Shown piece by piece: positions 8,308-16,519 of a stretch of DNA of 39,197 nt. A program made the position numbers and the translations under genes. The notes under the pieces are model-generated. The model did not search any database. It was not told where the DNA came from and worked only from the letters and a program-made list of their open reading frames with translations. The stretch comes from Pelomonas sp. KK5 (lineage in GTDB: Bacteria > Pseudomonadota > Gammaproteobacteria > Burkholderiales > Burkholderiaceae_C). Each line of letters opens with the position of its first letter. Position 1 is the stretch's first letter. The DNA is taken from contig NZ_LYVQ01000029.1 of the NCBI RefSeq assembly GCF_001984095.1, forward strand, positions 1-39,197. The letters are read 5' to 3'.

Positions 8308-9309
8308 TCAGGCAGCCTTGCGTTCGGCGCGACGCTGGCGCAGCGTGTCGATGATCACCGCCACGACGATCACCGCGCCGGTGATGATGCGCTTGCTGGG
8401 CTCGCTGGCGCCGACCTGCGCCAGGCCGGCCTCGAGCACCGCGATGATCAGCACGCCGAAGAAGGTGCTGATGACCGAGCCGCGCCCGCCCATCAGGCTG
8501 GTGCCGCCGATGACCACCGCCGCGATCACCTGCAGCTCGACGCCCACGCCCGAGTTGGGGTCCGCCGCCTCGAGCCGCGCCGCCTGCATCAGCCCCGCGA
8601 GGCCCGCCAGCAGGCCTGTCAGCGCGAACACCACGATGCGGATCGGCCGCGGGTCGACGCCCGCCAGCCGGATCGCTTCCTCGTTGGTGCCGATGCCCAC
8701 CACATAGCGGCCGAACACCGTGTGCGACAGCACCAGCTGGCCCACGATCACCAGCACCAGCGCGAGCAGGAAGGCGGCCGAGATGCCGCCGATCCAGGGC
8801 GCGGCCAGCCCCGCGATGGCATTGCCCACGTACTGGGTGCGCGAGTCGGTCACCAGGTAGGCGCCGCCGCGCACGGCTTCCAGCATGCCCAGCGAGACGA
8901 TGAAGCTCGGCAGCCGCCAGGCCACCGAGATGGCGCCGGTCGTCGCGCCGCAGACCAGGCCGGTCGCCAGGCCGAGCAGCGTGGCCAGCGGCACCGGCAC
9001 GTGCCACTGAAGGATGGCCGCGGCGGTCACGGCCGCGCTGAGCGCGAGCACCGAGCCGACCGACAGGTCGATGCCCGCGATGATCAGCACGAAGGTCATC
9101 CCGACCGCCATCACGGCCAGCGCCGGGATCTCGTTGGCGATGGTGACGAAGGTCTCGCGCGTCAGGAAGTATTCGCTGAGGCTGCCGAACAGGCCGACCA
9201 TGCCGGCCAGCACGACGATCAGACCGATGTAGGTGCCGAACTGTCCGAGCAGCGAGCCGCTGCCGGGCGAACGGGGGGAGGAGGGTGAAGCAACAGGCAT
9301 CGTGGACAT
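8308..9309 (-). CDS. rbsC: Ribose ABC transporter permease RbsC
   Basis: This 333-residue inner-membrane permease forms the channel of the ribose importer. About eight to ten hydrophobic segments are visible, including [20 protein letters not shown] and [23 protein letters not shown]. The latter, with its IDLSVGS end, is the hallmark of the sugar-specific (AraH/RbsC) permease family. [25 protein letters not shown] marks the C-terminal half. The start [18 protein letters not shown] lies 19 nt after the rbsA stop. The Ser/Pro-rich first 25 residues are a low-complexity extension before TM1. Confidence 0.95.
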   Translation of the reverse strand: MSTMPVASPSSPRSPGSGSLLGQFGTYIGLIVVLAGMVGLFGSLSEYFLTRETFVTIANEIPALAVMAVGMTFVLIIAGIDLSVGSVLALSAAVTAAAILQWHVPVPLATLLGLATGLVCGATTGAISVAWRLPSFIVSLGMLEAVRGGAYLVTDSRTQYVGNAIAGLAAPWIGGISAAFLLALVLVIVGQLVLSHTVFGRYVVGIGTNEEAIRLAGVDPRPIRIVVFALTGLLAGLAGLMQAARLEAADPNSGVGVELQVIAAVVIGGTSLMGGRGSVISTFFGVLIIAVLEAGLAQVGASEPSKRIITGAVIVVAVIIDTLRQRRAERKAA

Positions 9310-9328
9310 GGCATCAATGAAGTTGGGT

Positions 9329-10867
9329 TCAGTGAGAGGGGGCGCTGCTGGCGCCTTCGCCGAAGGCCGCGGCCAGGATCGATTGCGTGTCCCAGTCGCC
9401 GCGCTCGAACACGGCCACCAGGCGGCCGGCGCGCATGACGCCGATGCGATCGCACATGGCCATCAGTTCGCGCAGGTCGCTGGAGACCATCAGCAGCGCC
9501 TTGCCTTCGTCGGCCATGCGGTCCAGCTCGGCATAGAGGTCGGCGCGGGCGCCCACATCGACGCCGCGCGTGGGCTCGTCCAGCAGCAGCACCTTGCATT
9601 CGCGGTGCAGCCAGCGCGCGAACACCACCTTCTGCTGGTTGCCGCCGCTGAGCGTGGCCACGCTCTGTTCCTCGTCGCGTGAGCGGATGCGCAGCGTCTG
9701 CACCAGCCGCCGCGCGATGGCGCGCTCGGCGCCGCCGCGCAGCCAGCCCAGGCGCGAGATCGAGCCGAGGTCGCTGAGCGTGGCGTTGATGCGGATCGAG
9801 CGGGGCAGCAGCAGGCCCTGCGACTTGCGGTCCTCCGTCACCAGGCCGATGCCGGCGCGCGCGGCCTGCATCGGCGAGCGCCAGCGGCCCGCCTCCGGCT
9901 GCCGCGCGGCGGGCCAGTGCAGCTCGATCGCGCCCTGGTCGGCCCGGTCGGCGCCGAACAGCAGCCGGATCAGCTCGGTGCGGCCCGATCCCACCAGGCC
10001 GGCGATGCCCATGATCTCGCCGGCGCGCAGCTCCAGGTCCACGCCGTGGACCGCCCGGCCGCGGCCGATGCCGCGCGCGCTCAGCATGCGCGCCCCGGCC
10101 ACGCGGCGCGGCCGGCCGTCATGCTCGTGCACCGCGCGGCCGACCATGCGCTCCACCAGCTCGGACTCGCGCACGCCGGCCATGGGCCTCACGTCGACCA
10201 GCCGGCCGTCGCGCAGCACGGCCACCCGGTCGGCGATGCGCTGCAGTTCCTCCAGCCGGTGCGAGACGTAGATGATGCCCACGCCGCGCGCCTTCAGCAG
10301 GGCGATCTGCTCGAACAGGTGCTCGGTCTCGCGGGCCGTCAGCATGGCGGTGGGCTCGTCGAGGATCAGCACCCGGGTGTCGTCGAGCAGGTTGCGCGCG
10401 ATCTCCACCATCTGCTGCTGGCCGACGCCCAGCCGCGCCACCGGCACGGCCGGGTCGATGTGCGACAGGCCGATCTTGGCCAGTTGCACCCGGGCCGCCT
10501 CGTGCAGCGCGGTGCGGTCCAGCCAGCCCAGGCGCCGGGGCAGGCGATCGAGCAGGAGGTTCTCCGCCACCGACAGCGTGGGCACCAGGCCGAGTTCCTG
10601 CAGCACCATGCGCACGCCGCGGGCCTCGGCCTCGCGGCGCGAGCCCGGCAGGAAGGGCTCGCCGGCCAGCGCCATCGTGCCCCGCGTGGGCGCGGCGAGG
10701 CCGCAGACGATCTTGGAGAGGGTGCTCTTGCCGGCACCGTTCTCGCCGGTCAGCGCAAGCACCTCGCCACGCTCCAGCGTGAGGTTCACGCCGTCGAGCG
10801 CGGTCGTGGCGTAGTCCTTGCCGATGTCATGAAGCGCCAGCAGGGGCGCGGCGGTGTCCGTGGGCAT
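9329..10867 (-). CDS. rbsA: Ribose ABC transporter ATP-binding protein RbsA
   Basis: This 512-residue protein is a double ATPase that drives the ribose importer. The first ABC half has Walker [10 protein letters not shown], a variant signature [13 protein letters not shown] and Walker [12 protein letters not shown]. The second half has a degenerate P-loop [10 protein letters not shown], a full signature [15 protein letters not shown] and Walker [13 protein letters not shown]. This asymmetry is normal for sugar transporters of the RbsA/MglA type. It lies between rbsB (19-nt gap) and rbsC. Confidence 0.95.
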   Translation of the reverse strand: MPTDTAAPLLALHDIGKDYATTALDGVNLTLERGEVLALTGENGAGKSTLSKIVCGLAAPTRGTMALAGEPFLPGSRREAEARGVRMVLQELGLVPTLSVAENLLLDRLPRRLGWLDRTALHEAARVQLAKIGLSHIDPAVPVARLGVGQQQMVEIARNLLDDTRVLILDEPTAMLTARETEHLFEQIALLKARGVGIIYVSHRLEELQRIADRVAVLRDGRLVDVRPMAGVRESELVERMVGRAVHEHDGRPRRVAGARMLSARGIGRGRAVHGVDLELRAGEIMGIAGLVGSGRTELIRLLFGADRADQGAIELHWPAARQPEAGRWRSPMQAARAGIGLVTEDRKSQGLLLPRSIRINATLSDLGSISRLGWLRGGAERAIARRLVQTLRIRSRDEEQSVATLSGGNQQKVVFARWLHRECKVLLLDEPTRGVDVGARADLYAELDRMADEGKALLMVSSDLRELMAMCDRIGVMRAGRLVAVFERGDWDTQSILAAAFGEGASSAPSH

Positions 10868-10886
10868 GGCGGGTGCTGCGGAGGAC

Positions 10887-11834
10887 TTACTTGGTGACCA
10901 GGACCACGTCGGTCTTGATCTCGGCGGGCATGTCCGACTGGCTCTTCTTGTCGGCGATCGCCTTCAGCGCCGTCTCGATGCCGAACACGGCCTGCTTGGC
11001 GCCGAACTGGTCGGCCGTGGCGAGCATGCGGCCATCGGCCAGCATCGGCTTGACGGCGGCGATGTTGTCGTAGCCCACCACCTGCACCTTGCCGGTCTTG
11101 CCCGCGGCCTTCACGGCGGCGATGGCGCCCAGCGCCATGCTGTCGTTGCCGGCCAGCAGGGCCTTCAGGTCGGGGTGTTCGCGCATCATGCCCGCGGCCA
11201 CCGTGTTGCCCTTGTCGATCTCCCACTGGCCGGACTGCACGCCCACCACCTGGGCGCCCGCGGCCGTCATCGCATCCTGGAAGCCCAGCGTCCGTTGCTG
11301 CGCATTGAAGGTGGTGGACACGCCTTCGATGATGCCGACCTTGTCGCCGGACTTCAGGCTCTTGGCGAGGAAGTCGCCCACCAGCTTGGCGCCGGCGCGG
11401 TTGTCGGGGCCCACGAACGGCACCTGGATGTTCTTCTCCTTCAGGGCGGCGGCGTCCAGGCGGTTGTCGATATTGACCACGACGATGCCCTTGTCGATCG
11501 CGGTCTTGATGACCGGCACCAGCGCCTTGGAGTCGGCCGGTGCGATCACCAGCGCATTGACCTTCTGCGCCACCATCTGCTCGACCATCTTGATCTGCGC
11601 CGCGGTGTCGGTCTCGTCCTTGATGCCGTTGGTCACCAGCGTGTACTTGCCCGCATTGGCCTTCTGGTGCGCCTTGGCCCCGTCTTCCATCGTGCGGAAG
11701 AACTCGTTGGCCAGCGACTTCATCACCAGGGCCACCTTGGGCTTGTCCTGCGCCAGGGCGGGTGACCCGACGAGAGTGCCCAGGAGGGCCAGGGCCGCGG
11801 TGGTCTGGGCGGTACGGCGGGTGAGCTTCATCAT
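10887..11834 (-). CDS. rbsB: Ribose-binding periplasmic protein RbsB
   Basis: This exported substrate-binding protein of about 315 residues has the signal peptide MMKLTRRTAQTTAALALLGT and a cleavage site near SPALAQ-DKPKV. The mature part follows the family pattern VALVMKSLANEFFRTMEDGAK, TDTAAQIKMVEQMVAQKVNALVI, GTL-type hinge strands and DVVLVTK at the end. The start is placed at 11834 (MMKL), or 11831, because GGAG lies 6 nt upstream. The in-frame ATG at 11870 has no ribosome site. It is the first gene of the operon, so it is the most highly expressed component, as is usual for binding proteins. Confidence 0.95.
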   Translation of the reverse strand: MMKLTRRTAQTTAALALLGTLVGSPALAQDKPKVALVMKSLANEFFRTMEDGAKAHQKANAGKYTLVTNGIKDETDTAAQIKMVEQMVAQKVNALVIAPADSKALVPVIKTAIDKGIVVVNIDNRLDAAALKEKNIQVPFVGPDNRAGAKLVGDFLAKSLKSGDKVGIIEGVSTTFNAQQRTLGFQDAMTAAGAQVVGVQSGQWEIDKGNTVAAGMMREHPDLKALLAGNDSMALGAIAAVKAAGKTGKVQVVGYDNIAAVKPMLADGRMLATADQFGAKQAVFGIETALKAIADKKSQSDMPAEIKTDVVLVTK

Positions 11835-11891
11835 GCATGTCTCCTGTGTTTGTGGGAAAGGGACCAACACCGATCGCTTGGTCCGCGGTGC

Positions 11892-11920
11892 ATCGTAGTG
11901 AGCCGAAGCGCAATGCGCAA
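11892..11920 (-). promoter_or_regulatory. Predicted promoter of the rbs operon
   Basis: Read on the minus strand, TTGCGC (11915-11920) and TACGAT (11892-11897) are exactly 17 bp apart, and transcription would start about 50 nt before rbsB. The -35 box lies inside the palindromic operator, so bound repressor would exclude RNA polymerase. Confidence 0.55.
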
Positions 11921-11930
11921 ACGTTTGCGC
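11915..11930. promoter_or_regulatory. LacI-type operator, probably for RbsR
   Basis: GCGCAAACGTTTGCGC is a perfect 16-bp palindrome with the central CG and AAACGTTT core typical of LacI/GalR-family operators. It sits about 80 bp upstream of rbsB and overlaps the predicted -35. It is the only such palindrome seen near the operon. Confidence 0.8.
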
Positions 11931-12055
11931 CTGCGTTTTTTCGGTATTTACCCGAAGTTATCCCTAGCACTTCCGCGCGGCCGGGCGTCCCGCTCGGCCT
12001 GCCGCCCGCTGCGGGCAGCCCGTTTTGGTTTGCCCCTACAATGCGCTTCCTTCAG

Positions 12056-12131
12056 CCGGCTTAGCTCAGTTGGTAGAGCAACCGCCTTGTAAGCGGTAGG
12101 TCATCAGTTCGAATCCGATAGCCGGCACCAT
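12056..12131 (+). tRNA. thrT: tRNA-Thr (anticodon TGT), CCA encoded
   Basis: The cloverleaf is complete. The acceptor stem GCCGGCT pairs perfectly with AGCCGGC, the D arm is GCTCAGTTGGTAGAGC, and the anticodon stem is ACCGC/GCGGT with loop CTTGTAA. The T loop is TTCGAAT, with one mismatch in the T stem. CCA is encoded at 12129-12131. The last 19 nt are the left attachment core of the genomic island, and the gene stays intact after integration. Confidence 0.95.
12113..12131 (+). repeat. attL core (tRNA-Thr 3' end)
   Basis: AATCCGATAGCCGGCACCA is identical to the copy at 19004-19022. It covers the 3' side of the T arm, the 3' acceptor strand and CCA. Confidence 0.93.
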
Positions 12132-12144
12132 TAATTCAGAGATA

Positions 12145-12165
12145 GTCCTTGTAAATCAAGGGCTT
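12145..12165 (+). other. Small hairpin just inside attL
   Basis: AGTCCTTG and CAAGGGCT pair over 8 bp (one G-T) around a TAAAT loop, directly after the tRNA. No T tract follows. It may define the tRNA 3' trailer now that the original terminator has been moved to 19038, but this is only a suggestion. Confidence 0.3.
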
Positions 12166-12187
12166 AGATTCAAAAGAGACGGGAGAG

Positions 12188-12218
12188 TGTGCTACTAACT
12201 GTGCTCCAGGTGTGCCAC
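12188..12218 (+). repeat. Three tandem TGTGCTAC-like motifs near attL
   Basis: TGTGCTAC (12188), TGTGCTCC (12200) and TGTGCCAC (12211) start 12 and 11 bp apart, about 57 bp from the attL core. The same motif recurs three times near attR at 18906-18937. Direct repeats on one helical face beside an attachment core match the layout of integrase arm sites or excisionase sites. Confidence 0.6.
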
Positions 12219-12285
12219 AAGGGCGCTTCTGGGGACTCATTGGGCATGCTCCTTGATCCTCTATCTCACCCGTTCCCTGAGCCTC

Positions 12286-13638
12286 ATGGCTAAACACCTC
12301 TACCTGAGGGGTGGTACGTACCAATTCCGCTTGCGTGTCCCCAGCGACTTAGCTGAGCGGTATCCCTCCCCCGTCATTCGACAGTCTCTCAAGACTGCTG
12401 ATCCCCAGGTGGCCGTCAAACTCGCGGGGGAACTGCACAGACAGTTTCAGTCCTCGTTCGTGGCTATGCGGGCGAATGCCTCCCTGGTGCCTACTGCTGT
12501 CGTGAAGTCAGCCCAGGCCTTGGCCGACTCCTTGCCGCCCTTGGACATGGACACGAGCTACTTTGAGGATCGGTATCAGGCCTACGTGAAGGCCAAGCGC
12601 ATTCCTCCTGATGTGCTGGAGCAGAACCCGGACATGGTGAAGGAGGGGCATTACCTGACCCCTACGGAGCAGAAGGCCCTAGCCATCCTGCGCACCCCTG
12701 AGGATGCCCAGGGGCAGCCCCGTCTGAGTGATGCCCTGGCGATCTACCTTGCCACGCACCAGAACACGGCCAATAAGAGGGCCACGGACAGGGCTGCGCG
12801 GGACTGGGGGCATCTGGTGTCCTTAGCTGGCGACATTCCCGTGCTGGCGCTGGTCCGTGAGCATGCCCGTAGCTATGTCGTTCAGCGAACCGCCAAGGGC
12901 TCCAAGACCGCCACTGTCCGAAGGGCTGTGAACACGGTGAATGCAGTGCTCAACGTGGCGATCCGTGAACTGGACATTAAGGGTGCCATCAACCCCTTCG
13001 CCGCAGTCCTGATCCCGAACGAGGGCAGGGACACCAAGGATGTCAAAACCCCTTCGGCCCGTGAGCTACGAGAGGTGTTGGAGGCCCATAGGGATGACCG
13101 TAGTACCCCCGCCCTCCTGATCCGCTTGCAACTGGCCACCGGGGCACGTATTGCTGAAGTGGCAGGCCTGGGGGTGGGCGATGTGGTGTTGTCCGGTGAT
13201 ACGCCGTACATCAAATTCCAGGTGCACCCATGGCGGCCCCTGAAGAACGCTCATAGCGTGCGCAATGTTCCCCTGGTGGGTGATGCCCTTGAGGCTGCTA
13301 GGCATGCCCTGGACACCGCTATGAGCCTCCCAGGCGGCACGGGCACGCGCACCTCCAACTTCCCCCTGTTCCCTCAATACGCTCGGAATGCCAACGGCGG
13401 GGCTACCGCATCGGCCACGGTGAACAAGCGCCTGAGCCCCTGGGCGTTCAACTCCCACGGCTTCCGCCACGGCATGAAGGATGTGCTCCGGGAGGTGGGT
13501 TGCCCCGAACCCATCCAGAAGGCCATTCAGGGCCACGCAGGGGACGGCATCAGCGCAGGCTATGGCGAGGGCTACAGCCGCCGCATGAAGGCCGAATGGC
13601 TCACCAAGGCCATGGCGCACATTGAGGGGGCGCTGTGA
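12286..13638 (+). CDS. Tyrosine-type site-specific integrase of the island
   Basis: This 450-residue integrase cuts and rejoins DNA at the tRNA-Thr attachment site. The N-terminal MAKHLYLRGGTYQFRLRVPSD is the DUF6538-like arm-binding start seen in this integrase group. A SAM-like core-binding domain follows (about residues 145-245), then the catalytic domain. The catalytic residues visible are Arg288 (ATGARIAEV), His391 and Arg394 (SHGFRH), His417 (IQGHAGD) and a nucleophile Tyr at 426 or 430 (GYGEGYSRR). The ATG at 12286 is preferred to the upstream TTG at 12253 because family members begin MxKHLY. The stop overlaps the next gene by 1 nt. It appears intact. Confidence 0.92.
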   Translation: MAKHLYLRGGTYQFRLRVPSDLAERYPSPVIRQSLKTADPQVAVKLAGELHRQFQSSFVAMRANASLVPTAVVKSAQALADSLPPLDMDTSYFEDRYQAYVKAKRIPPDVLEQNPDMVKEGHYLTPTEQKALAILRTPEDAQGQPRLSDALAIYLATHQNTANKRATDRAARDWGHLVSLAGDIPVLALVREHARSYVVQRTAKGSKTATVRRAVNTVNAVLNVAIRELDIKGAINPFAAVLIPNEGRDTKDVKTPSARELREVLEAHRDDRSTPALLIRLQLATGARIAEVAGLGVGDVVLSGDTPYIKFQVHPWRPLKNAHSVRNVPLVGDALEAARHALDTAMSLPGGTGTRTSNFPLFPQYARNANGGATASATVNKRLSPWAFNSHGFRHGMKDVLREVGCPEPIQKAIQGHAGDGISAGYGEGYSRRMKAEWLTKAMAHIEGAL

Positions 13639-13886
13639 TGCTCAAGCAATGTCTGTCTGAGGGCTGGGTACCCGTGGACGTGGCTATGGCCCCAAAGCAC
13701 GCTCATGTGCTGGTGGTCGGCTTCCCTGGCGATGATCCGGCCTTCGGGGAGTGCTACGAGGTGGCAAAGCTGCTTGACCGCTGGCCTGAAGCTCCCGGTG
13801 ATGCCTGGGTGCTCGCCAACGATGATCGTCTGCCGCTGTGGTTCACGCCTACGCATTGGCGATCCCTGATTCCGCCTGACGCCTAA
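13638..13886 (+). CDS. Small hypothetical protein downstream of integrase
   Basis: This 82-residue protein starts MLKQCLSEGWVPVDVAMAPKHAHVLVVGFPGDD. Its ATG overlaps the integrase stop (TGATG), with GAGGGGG 7 nt upstream, so it is translationally coupled to the integrase. It has no signal peptide, no TM segment and no motif I can assign, and is rich in Trp and Pro (WPEAPGDAWVLANDD, LPLWFTPTHW). An excisionase would normally be basic with a winged-helix, and this protein is acidic. A modulator of the integrase is therefore possible from position only. I do not recognise the family. Confidence 0.65.
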   Translation: MLKQCLSEGWVPVDVAMAPKHAHVLVVGFPGDDPAFGECYEVAKLLDRWPEAPGDAWVLANDDRLPLWFTPTHWRSLIPPDA

Positions 13887-13918
13887 CCCCTGATTCCATG
13901 GGGCTTCCGAGCCCCTTG

Positions 13919-13950
13919 CTATGCAATTTGCACCCCAAGGGAATGCATAG
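13919..13950. promoter_or_regulatory. Inverted repeat upstream of the ParB-like gene
   Basis: CTATGCA (13919-13925) and TGCATAG (13944-13950) form a 7-bp inverted repeat around an 18-nt centre, within the 113-nt gap between the small gene and the ParB/HTH gene. It may be an operator or a DNA-binding site of that protein. Confidence 0.4.
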
Positions 13951-13972
13951 GGCTCTCTAGGCTCCGTGGTTC

Positions 13973-13995
13973 TCTTGAGCATTTCACTCTCAAGA
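13973..13995. promoter_or_regulatory. Palindrome next to the ParB-like start codon
   Basis: TCTTGAG and CTCAAGA are perfect inverted 7-mers, 9 nt apart, ending 4 nt before the ATG at 14000. A protein bound here would block the ribosome site and promoter, a layout typical of autorepression. Confidence 0.5.
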
Positions 13996-13999
13996 TTCG

Positions 14000-14935
14000 A
14001 TGGACAACGCAAGACTTCAGGCCCTAGAGACGCAATGGGCCTCCCTCCCGGCGTCTTCACGCATCCCCAGGCCCCCAGGGGTTCTCGCGCTCAAGTCCCT
14101 GACGCTGATCCCTTCGGTGTTCCAGTGCAGGCCTGAGGCCAACGCGAAGACTGGGGTGACTGAAGGGGGCAGGCTTCACCTCGCCGGGCTCACGCGAGTC
14201 CTCAAGGATTCCCCGGATGACGAGCTAGACCCGGTGACGGTCCTGAGCATCGGGAGTAAGAACATCCTCGTTGACGGCCATCACAGGGTTGCGGCGTACA
14301 GGGCTGCCCAGCGCTCAACGATCCCGGTCATCTACTTCAATGATCCCGAGGGGCCTAGGGCCGCTGTGCTGGGCGTGGGTCAGGTCAACCGCAAGACCAA
14401 GCTCTCCATGTCCACTGCTGAACGCACTCAATGGGCCTGGGAGCTAGTCAAGGCCGGGGGCTTCACCAAGGCTGAGGTAAGCGCTGGCGCTGGCGTGAGT
14501 GATCGCACGGTAGGCACGATGCGCATGGTTCTCAGGGGCCTCAATGATGAGGGGGCAGAGGTGCCAGCCTTCTGGCTAGATGCTCGCCCAGGGCGTGAGG
14601 GGTTCGATCATGAATCCGCCGCCAAGCAGGCTCAGGAGTGGGCACGCAGGTTCTCCGAAGTCCTAGGCCCCGCCAAGACCTTCACCTCCACGGGAAAGAA
14701 GGCGATGCTGGCCGACGCCCTGATGCTTTGGAGTCCCAGGATTGCCGAAGAACTGGTGGCACTGTTGGCTGAGGACATGGACATGACCGCCAAGGTACAG
14801 GAGCTTCACGCCCAGAAGCTGGATGAGCTAGCCGGGGAGGCTCTAGACACCCTGGTCTACACCAAGGCCAGGGAACTGATCGAAAGGGGTGAGTACACGG
14901 CCCCAGGGCCTGACGGTGGTGCTCTCGACTTCTAA
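14000..14935 (+). CDS. ParB/Srx-fold protein with helix-turn-helix
   Basis: This 311-residue protein has a ParB/sulfiredoxin-like N-terminal domain (about residues 30-125). Its signature box VDGHHRVAAYRAA (91-103) resembles the CTP-binding C-box/nuclease region of ParB-like proteins. A helix-turn-helix region follows at about 136-178 (SMSTAERTQWAWELVKAG, VSAGAGVSDRTVGTMR). The remaining 130 residues are helical and charged. No ParA partner or parS cluster is present, so plasmid-type partition is unlikely. In islands such orphan proteins more often act as regulators. A perfect palindrome lies just before the start codon. The start has no strong ribosome site. Domain assignment is confident, the role is not. 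Confidence 0.8.
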   Translation: MDNARLQALETQWASLPASSRIPRPPGVLALKSLTLIPSVFQCRPEANAKTGVTEGGRLHLAGLTRVLKDSPDDELDPVTVLSIGSKNILVDGHHRVAAYRAAQRSTIPVIYFNDPEGPRAAVLGVGQVNRKTKLSMSTAERTQWAWELVKAGGFTKAEVSAGAGVSDRTVGTMRMVLRGLNDEGAEVPAFWLDARPGREGFDHESAAKQAQEWARRFSEVLGPAKTFTSTGKKAMLADALMLWSPRIAEELVALLAEDMDMTAKVQELHAQKLDELAGEALDTLVYTKARELIERGEYTAPGPDGGALDF

Positions 14936-15003
14936 GGCCCATCCTTCTCGTGAAGAAGCCGCTGGGACATGAACTTAGATTTCTTGTCTTGTGTTTTGTC
15001 ACC

Positions 15004-15597
15004 TCAGGTCCGATCCCGGATGCTGATCACCGTGGCGCGGCTAATGGTGCGGCCCTTTGGCTCCGAGAAACGACGGGCGACTTCGGACACCGAGACACCC
15101 TGCGCCAGCAGTGAGCGAATCTCATCCTGCTCCTCGGGGCTAGTCTTCGATGGTCGGCCCATGTGCTTACCTTCGGCCCTGGCTCGCGCCTGACCGGCCT
15201 GGGTGCGCTCAATGATCAGGTCTCGTTCGAAGTCGGCTACGGCAGCCAACATCTTCACCATCAGCGCCCCGGCGGAGGATGTCAGGTCCAGGTTTCCAAG
15301 CTGAAGGACGACCAAGCGGATACCACGTTCGATGAACAGGTTCACCGTCTGCTGAACGTCGATGCTGTCCCGGCCAATGCGATCCAACTTGGTGACGATC
15401 AGCGTGTCGCCGTCCTCCATACGATCCAGGAGCTTCTGAAAGCCTTGTCGCTGTGATGCTGGAACGGACCCCGACACCTGTTCCTCCACGAAGCGCCGAG
15501 CATCGACCTTGTATCCCGCTGCCGTGATCTGCTCGCGCTGGTTCTCGGTCAACTGTTCGACTGTGGAGACGCGGGCATAGGCAAAGACTCGGGACAT
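15004..15597 (-). CDS. Serine site-specific recombinase (resolvase/invertase family)
   Basis: This 197-residue small serine recombinase has the nucleophile Ser11 in VFAYARVSTVEQ and the catalytic arginines Arg9, Arg73 and Arg76 (VTKLDRIGRD). A long E-helix follows (MLAAVADFERDLIIERTQAG), then a C-terminal helix-turn-helix (about residues 155-195). The ATG at 15597 was chosen over the GTG at 15606 because families begin M(S/T)xxxAYARVS. It is transcribed leftward, convergent with the ParB-like gene. A set of 11-bp inverted repeats lies 15-100 bp upstream and is a candidate recombination or control site. It differs in type from the island integrase, so it may belong to a second, nested unit that brought in the cargo to its right. 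Confidence 0.93.
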   Translation of the reverse strand: MSRVFAYARVSTVEQLTENQREQITAAGYKVDARRFVEEQVSGSVPASQRQGFQKLLDRMEDGDTLIVTKLDRIGRDSIDVQQTVNLFIERGIRLVVLQLGNLDLTSSAGALMVKMLAAVADFERDLIIERTQAGQARARAEGKHMGRPSKTSPEEQDEIRSLLAQGVSVSEVARRFSEPKGRTISRATVISIRDRT

Positions 15598-15611
15598 GGC
15601 TGGCACTCAAT

Positions 15612-15699
15612 GTGTTGGAAACTGGTGTCAGTATCTGAGGATATGTTGATATTGTCAATGCCCTATGTTTCCAACACTAGATGGCGCAGTGTTAGAAAG
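15612..15699. repeat. Inverted-repeat set upstream of the serine recombinase (candidate res site)
   Basis: GTGTTGGAAAC (15612-15622) is inverted exactly as GTTTCCAACAC (15667-15677). A third, imperfect copy GTGTTAGAAAG follows at 15689-15699 (9 of 11). The first pair encloses an AT-rich centre with the near-palindrome TTGATATTGTCAA. Several inverted subsites in front of a resolvase-family gene match the general form of res sites. Confidence 0.55.
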
Positions 15700-15800
15700 C
15701 GGCCACTTCCTCACAGGCATCGCAATTGCCGGGCTTATGACGTACTCATGCACGCATAAGGGCTGTACCCGAGCAGAACAACGACTGCTATGCTGCATAG

Positions 15801-16508
15801 TTGAACCTCACTCACACCAAAAGCACCGTGGCCCTTCACCTAAACGTCCCAAAAGACGCACAACTTAAGCTGGCACTCTTGGCCGGTCTTTCTGACGCGG
15901 GCTTCAGCGAACTGCTTGAGTTCATGCAATCGAGGGCGCAGGAGTTTGGGGCTTTAGGAAACCTCCGCGATGCTGCTGCCGAATTGAAAGTCTGCAGCGC
16001 CGAGGCAGCAGACATTGCTCAGGCAATTTTCCCTGTGGTGATGTCTCACATAGCAGACGGCGAGAAGCCGAGTGATGTGACCAATGCGTTGCTTGCGTCA
16101 ATTAAGGCCAACACGGGTCGGACGTTTCTGACGTCTGCAAAAGAACTCGCGCTTTTGAAGCAGCGCCTACTGCTTGTGCTTTCCAACGATGAAATCGGGA
16201 TCAAAGCAAAGGCAATTTCTCTGACCACGGAGCGGCCAGCGTTGTTGCAAGAGGTCAAGATCATTTCTGACATTCGCCCGGTTTTCGGCATTGGTAAGGG
16301 CAAAAGCGAGAAAATAGAGGCTTGCTCAATAATGCACACATTGGTCTTGAAAAGCTATCAAGACGGTGAATACAAGAGTCAATTCATTGCGCTGGACGCG
16401 AATGATCTTATTGCGCTGAAGAATGTTGTAGAACGGGCAAGTGCCAAGGAGACTGCAATGGAGTCATTCATAGCAGCCGCCAAAGTATCCAGAATTACGG
16501 TCAAGTAA
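15801..16508 (+). CDS. Cargo gene 1: unknown protein with DIRPVF motif
   Basis: This protein has 235 residues from a TTG at 15801, or 226 from a GTG at 15828, with no clear ribosome site for either. The N-terminal half looks helical (LKLALLAGLSDAGFSELLEF, LLASIKAN, LALLKQRLLLVLSND). The C-terminal half has IISDIRPVFGIG (154-165), MHTLVLKSYQDGEYKSQFIALDANDL (178-203) and a final helix ERASAKE. I recall this DIRPVF...ALDxNDLxxL pattern from uncharacterised bacterial proteins without assigned function. It is first of three co-directional genes, 11 nt before cargo gene 2. Base composition is near 50% GC, unlike the flanking chromosome. Confidence 0.75.
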   Translation: MNLTHTKSTVALHLNVPKDAQLKLALLAGLSDAGFSELLEFMQSRAQEFGALGNLRDAAAELKVCSAEAADIAQAIFPVVMSHIADGEKPSDVTNALLASIKANTGRTFLTSAKELALLKQRLLLVLSNDEIGIKAKAISLTTERPALLQEVKIISDIRPVFGIGKGKSEKIEACSIMHTLVLKSYQDGEYKSQFIALDANDLIALKNVVERASAKETAMESFIAAAKVSRITVK

Positions 16509-16519
16509 TCGGAGAAACA

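Noticed and set aside
12136-12324. Short minus-strand frame at the island left end
   Set aside because: It overlaps the integrase start and the repeat array and has no ribosome site.
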